Below, in pieces: positions 60,398 to 64,000 of a stretch of 64,000 nucleotides of DNA. The stretch is from Gammaproteobacteria bacterium (GTDB lineage Bacteria; Pseudomonadota; Gammaproteobacteria; Steroidobacterales; Rariloculaceae), in NCBI GenBank assembly GCA_022825505.1, contig JAJDWR010000016.1, forward strand, positions 1-64,000, in the 5' to 3' direction. The notes beneath the pieces are model-generated. The model had not been told where the DNA came from. It did not search any database and worked only from the letters and a program-made list of their open reading frames with translations. Positions within the stretch are counted from its first letter, which is position 1, and each line of letters opens with the position of its first letter. The translations under genes and the position numbers were made by a program.

Positions 60398-61666
60398 CTA
60401 TGGCAGTTCGGCCAATTGCTGAAGCAATTGCCCCCTTGGCGTACTGGACGGCGCGAACCGCTGGACGCGGAAGGAGTCGACTTCTCCCGTGTAGATGAAT
60501 CCCTCGGCGTCCACGGCGATCATGTGCAGGCCGAAGAACTGGCCTCCGGCTTCGCCCATGCTGCCCAGTTCACCCACAACCTCTCCGTTCTCCCGGTTGA
60601 GAAACCAGACCTTGTTGTTCATTCGGTCGGAGATGTAGAGGAATCGTTGCTCGGGGTCGGGAGAAAATGCCACGCCGCCCGTGGACCCGCCGCCGCCGGT
60701 GCCAGGGGCGAGCACGATCTCCTGCAGGAACTCGCCCGTACGGGTAGTGACATGAATCCGGTTGGCGCGGCGGTCGGCCGCATACACCAGGCCGTCGTCG
60801 GAGACGATCAGGGTCAGGTGGCCGGCGAAGTCGCGCGGCATCGGGCCGTTGGGCGTGTACGCATGATCGGCGTCGTCGGTACTGATTTCCGCGAGCGGCT
60901 TGCCGTAGGCGCCCCAGCCGCGCTTGAACTCGAACGTGTCCAGATCGAATACCAGCACGCGCCCGCCCAGGTAGTTGTCGGCGACGTACATCTCGTTGTC
61001 GGTCTCGACGATGCGGATCTCCTCGATTCCGCCGACGACCATGGGCGTTTCGGGTGGATAACGCTCGCGGAACTCGGCCGCGGCGGCGGCCCGTTCGGCG
61101 CGGCGCTGCGGGTCCGGGGGAGAGGAGGGCATGAACACCTCGGCGTGTTCCAGTGTGCCCTGCCCCGGAACCCGCTCCACCGGCGGCGGGAGTCCCACCT
61201 GGCCACCGCTCTCCCGCTCGGGGGTACGCGCCACTTCGGCGAGCATTTCACCCGTTCGCGGATCGTACTTGCGCACCGTATCCTGGCCGATGTAGACGTA
61301 CCCGTCTTGGTCGACATCCATGCCGTGCCCCTGCGGCGGGTCGAACCATCCGATGACGGTTCCGGACCGGTCTAAGTGCAGCATCGAAGGCGGGCGGGTG
61401 CAGCACTCGGAGACCGGCGGAGTCAGTTCGGCCAGCAATTCCATGTCCGACAGGTCGTTGGGGCGATTGAGTACCCAGACGTTGCCGTCCGCGTCGACGG
61501 CCAGTCCGGTAATGCCGCCGAACTTCCAGTTGTTCGGCAACGGCTTCGGCCAGGTCGGGTCCAGGTAGTAGTCCGGCGCCGTCTGGGCTCCGATGCCGGC
61601 GGCCCAGAAGGCCAGCGAGGCCGCGGCCAGCGTCGCGATCCTCAATGTCGTTCCCGTTGCCGTCAT
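60398..61666 (-). CDS. Exported NHL/six-bladed beta-propeller protein
   Basis: A 422-residue secreted protein with a signal peptide (LAFWAAGIGAQT) and repeated blade motifs such as GLAVDADGNVWVLNRPND, GMDVDQDGYVYIGQDTVRKY and IRIVETDNEMYVADNYLGGR. These fit the NHL/peptidylamidoglycolate-lyase-like propeller group. Catalytic activity cannot be assigned. A vicinal Cys pair (SECCTRPP) occurs near residue 88. It is divergent from oxyR across a 199-base region. Confidence 0.82.
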   Translation of the reverse strand: MTATGTTLRIATLAAASLAFWAAGIGAQTAPDYYLDPTWPKPLPNNWKFGGITGLAVDADGNVWVLNRPNDLSDMELLAELTPPVSECCTRPPSMLHLDRSGTVIGWFDPPQGHGMDVDQDGYVYIGQDTVRKYDPRTGEMLAEVARTPERESGGQVGLPPPVERVPGQGTLEHAEVFMPSSPPDPQRRAERAAAAAEFRERYPPETPMVVGGIEEIRIVETDNEMYVADNYLGGRVLVFDLDTFEFKRGWGAYGKPLAEISTDDADHAYTPNGPMPRDFAGHLTLIVSDDGLVYAADRRANRIHVTTRTGEFLQEIVLAPGTGGGGSTGGVAFSPDPEQRFLYISDRMNNKVWFLNRENGEVVGELGSMGEAGGQFFGLHMIAVDAEGFIYTGEVDSFRVQRFAPSSTPRGQLLQQLAELP

Positions 61667-61865
61667 CGCGCGCCTCCCTCCGGACCGCCGCCCCGGAGCA
61701 GTTTATCCCGAAATCGGACAGCGAGGACGGAACTCGGGGCTGCGCCGGCCTATGCTAGGATTGACGCCCATCCGGAACGGCTCATGCCAATAGGGGCGAC
61801 GGCCTTTTTCGGCGTCGAGTCGCGCGCCGGTTTGCACTTGTAATTCGCTCCGGAAGAGGTGGATC

Positions 61866-62816
61866 GTGCCAGTCACCCTGCGTCAGTTGCGCTACTTCAA
61901 GGCGGTGGTCGAGTACGGCTCGTTCAGCCGGGCCGCGGAGGGCGTCCATGTCTCCCAGCCGGCGCTTTCGCTGCAGATTCGCGAACTCGAGGCGGGGATG
62001 GGCTCGCTCCTGTTCGAACGCGACAGCCACGGCGTCATGCTCACGCCGCTGGGCCGGGCGGCTCACGAGCAGACCCTCAGAATACTGGACGAGGCGCTGC
62101 TGCTGGAAACCATGGGGCAACGCTTCGGGGAAGGGCCGTTTCGCGTGGCGCTGGGCGTCGTCTCCACACTGGCGCCGTACCTGATGGCGGAACTGCTGAA
62201 GGAACTGGAGAGTGCACCCAGCCGTGTGGAACTGGATGTTCTCGAAGCGCCCAGCAGCGAGATCGTCTCCGCGCTTCTCGCAGGCCGGCTCGATGCCGCC
62301 ATCGTCTCGCTGCCGCTGGGGTTGCTGGAACTGGAGGAGCGACCGCTCTTCGAGGACCGCTTCCTGGTTGCCGGCCGTACGCAAAGGTTGGTCACATTCA
62401 GCGGGCTGGAGGACACGCCGCGGGCCGCGGACCTGGCCAAGTCCGACATCGGTCCGCTGCTGACCCTCGGGGAAAATCACTGCCTGGGCGATCAGGTCGT
62501 GGGCGCCTGCTCCATGTGGCGCGTGGAAGACATTCGCCGCGGCTCGGAATCCCTGGCCACACTGGCCCGGCTGGTCGCGAACGGAGCGGGTTTGACACTG
62601 ATGCCGGAAACGGCCGCACTGTGCGAACAGGCCGCGACGCCCGGACTGAGCTACCTGCGTCTTGCCCCGCCTGAACCGTCGCGGCAAATCGGCCTCACCC
62701 ACCGCGTCGCTTCGCACGACCAGCCGTGGATCGAACTGCTGGTCGATGCCGCAACCAGGGCGGGGAATGCGCTCACCCGCAAGGCACGAGAGGCGATCGG
62801 CACCTCAGTTGAGTGA
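61866..62816 (+). CDS. oxyR: LysR-family regulator OxyR
   Basis: OxyR senses hydrogen peroxide and activates antioxidant genes. The 316-residue protein has an N-terminal LysR winged helix (LRQLRYFKAVVEYGSFSRAA, VSQPALSLQIRELE) and an effector domain. Two Cys, 206 and 215, in ENHCLGDQVVGAC have the nine-residue spacing of the E. coli disulfide pair Cys199-Cys208 (HCLRDQAMGFC), which identifies OxyR within the LysR family. The GTG start follows GAAGAGGTGG. Its stop overlaps the putA start by 8 bases. Confidence 0.9.
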   Translation: MPVTLRQLRYFKAVVEYGSFSRAAEGVHVSQPALSLQIRELEAGMGSLLFERDSHGVMLTPLGRAAHEQTLRILDEALLLETMGQRFGEGPFRVALGVVSTLAPYLMAELLKELESAPSRVELDVLEAPSSEIVSALLAGRLDAAIVSLPLGLLELEERPLFEDRFLVAGRTQRLVTFSGLEDTPRAADLAKSDIGPLLTLGENHCLGDQVVGACSMWRVEDIRRGSESLATLARLVANGAGLTLMPETAALCEQAATPGLSYLRLAPPEPSRQIGLTHRVASHDQPWIELLVDAATRAGNALTRKAREAIGTSVE

Positions 62817-64000
62817 TCTGACCGTTCAGCCTCCCGAACGCGCAGGTCAGCGCGTTGCGGGGGATGGTTCCGGCGCCCACCTCGAGCAACTGCGTACAGC
62901 GATTCGGCGCGCCAAGTTCACGCCCGAGCAGGAATTGATCGACGCGCTGCTTGAAGAGTGGCCGTTCGGCGACGCCTTTGCCGCGTCGATCGAGGACGCC
63001 GCCGCGGCGATCATCGTGGCCGTGCGCGAGGACCGGGCCAACCGGACCGTGCTCGACCGGTTCCTGGCGGAGTACGGCCTGAGCAACCGGGAAGGGATCG
63101 CACTCATGTGCCTGGCCGAGGCGCTTCTGCGCATTCCGGACAGTGCCACGGCGGACCGCCTGATTGCCGACAAGATCGGCGTGGGCGAGTGGTCCGCGCA
63201 CCTGGGGCATTCCGATGACCTGTTGGTGAATGCCTCCACCTGGGCGTTGATCCTCACGGGGCAGGTCGTATCCGTGGAACGCGCATTCTCCGCCAATCCG
63301 GCCACGTGGCTGCGCCAGCTTGCGAACCGGCTGGGCGAACCGGTGATCCAGGGGGCGGTACGCCAGGCGATGCGGATTCTCGGCACCGAGTTCGTGCTGG
63401 GCCGCACGATCGGGGAAGCCCTGGAACGAAGTTCGGCCGGCCAGAGTTATTCCTACGACATGCTCGGCGAGGCTGCGCGCGACGGTGCGTCCGCGGAGCG
63501 TTATTTCGACGCCTACGTGCACGCGGTCGAGTCGCTGCGGGACGCGGCGAAGGACGGCGCCGCCGAACCGCCATCGGTATCGGTCAAGCTCTCCGCGCTG
63601 CATCCGCGCTACGAATACGCGCAGCGGCAGCGTGTGCTGGAAGAACTCGGGCCGCGCCTGTGCGCCCTGGCCGAACGGGCGGCGGAGATCGGGATCGGAC
63701 TGACCATCGATGCCGAGGAAGCCGACCGTCTGGACATCTCCCTGGATCTCTTCGAACGGGTTGCGAAAGACGTGCCGCCCGGCGGAGGTCCCGGCTTGGG
63801 CATCGTCATTCAGGCCTATGGCAAGCGGGCCCGGCCGGTCATCGACTGGACGGCCGCGCTGGCCCGCGAGATCGGCCGGCCCATACCGGTGCGGCTGGTG
63901 AAGGGCGCGTATTGGGACGCCGAGATCAAGCACTCGCAGGTCATGGGCTACCCGGATTTCCCGGTCTTTACCCGCAAGGCGGCCACCGACCTTTCCTACC
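62809..64000 (+). CDS. putA: Bifunctional proline dehydrogenase/glutamate semialdehyde dehydrogenase PutA (3' end outside window)
   Basis: PutA oxidises proline to glutamate at the membrane. The frame starts at a TTG at 62809 and runs without a stop to the window end (397 codons). After a helical N-terminal arm region it enters the FAD-binding proline dehydrogenase barrel: SVKLSALHPRYEYAQRQRVL, IGIGLTIDAEEADRLDISLD and VRLVKGAYWDAEIKHSQVMG. Only the PRODH part is visible, so the presence of the aldehyde dehydrogenase domain is inferred from the family and from the N-terminal arm. It has no clear DNA-binding RHH domain at its N-terminus, so it is probably not autoregulatory like E. coli PutA. 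Confidence 0.9.
   Translation, partial: MSDLTVQPPERAGQRVAGDGSGAHLEQLRTAIRRAKFTPEQELIDALLEEWPFGDAFAASIEDAAAAIIVAVREDRANRTVLDRFLAEYGLSNREGIALMCLAEALLRIPDSATADRLIADKIGVGEWSAHLGHSDDLLVNASTWALILTGQVVSVERAFSANPATWLRQLANRLGEPVIQGAVRQAMRILGTEFVLGRTIGEALERSSAGQSYSYDMLGEAARDGASAERYFDAYVHAVESLRDAAKDGAAEPPSVSVKLSALHPRYEYAQRQRVLEELGPRLCALAERAAEIGIGLTIDAEEADRLDISLDLFERVAKDVPPGGGPGLGIVIQAYGKRARPVIDWTAALAREIGRPIPVRLVKGAYWDAEIKHSQVMGYPDFPVFTRKAATDLSY

Overview
This 64 kb window is high-GC, densely coding DNA from a gammaproteobacterium. The main evidence is gene order: map/rpsB-tsf-pyrH-frr-uppS-cdsA-rseP-bamA-skp-lpxD-fabZ-lpxA-lpxB-rnhB-dnaE-accA-tilS, then pyrG-kdsA-eno-ftsB, then pcm-YqaA-nlpD and recJ-prfB-lysS, all in the arrangement known from Pseudomonas and Escherichia. 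Lipid A genes and BamA/Skp/RseP show a Gram-negative envelope. Exported DUF6152 and DUF5916 proteins and exported amidohydrolases suggest a poorly characterised environmental (perhaps marine) lineage; this last point is inference only.

Layout. 1-107: one copy of a structured repeat. 200-4541 (minus): dapD, glnD, map. 4589-24482 (plus): translation, pyrimidine, envelope, lipid A, DNA polymerase III, fatty acid and tRNA modification genes in one long array with many 1-8 nt overlaps. 24583-27335: an exported DUF6152 protein, a glycerophosphodiesterase remnant and a lipoprotein amidohydrolase. 27526-31652: pyrG, kdsA, eno, ftsB. 31659-34913: Smr protein, pcm, YqaA-type membrane protein, nlpD, Mth938-type protein. 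35052-41771: recJ, prfB (with its +1 frameshift), lysS and a DUF5916 protein. 41826-45845: an AAA/DUF4143 ATPase, a GntP permease and a serine-glyoxylate-type aminotransferase. 45904-46055: second copy of the structured repeat. 46158-52855: a selenocysteine locus. 52964-64000: a small membrane protein, an exported amidohydrolase, a second DUF6152 gene, an MGMT, mfd, a beta-propeller protein, oxyR and the start of putA.

The most notable region is 46158-52855. A secreted deiodinase/thioredoxin-like protein is interrupted by an in-frame TGA at a CxxU motif followed by PPF. A hairpin with bacterial SECIS geometry lies just downstream. The gene is followed by a TPR lipoprotein, selA, selB and a 93-nt tRNA-Sec with anticodon UCA. 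The window therefore carries a selenoprotein together with most of the machinery needed to decode it; selD is not here.

Other points: the isoprenoid genes dxr, ispD and ispF are missing from all their usual places in these clusters, as are surE, truD and rpoS. Two genes (lpxD and the Mth938-type gene) appear to start at ATA or ATC codons. Ribosomal protein S2 has a repeat-built acidic tail of about 190 residues. The two copies of the structured repeat share core hairpins but have different, internally complementary outer arms.
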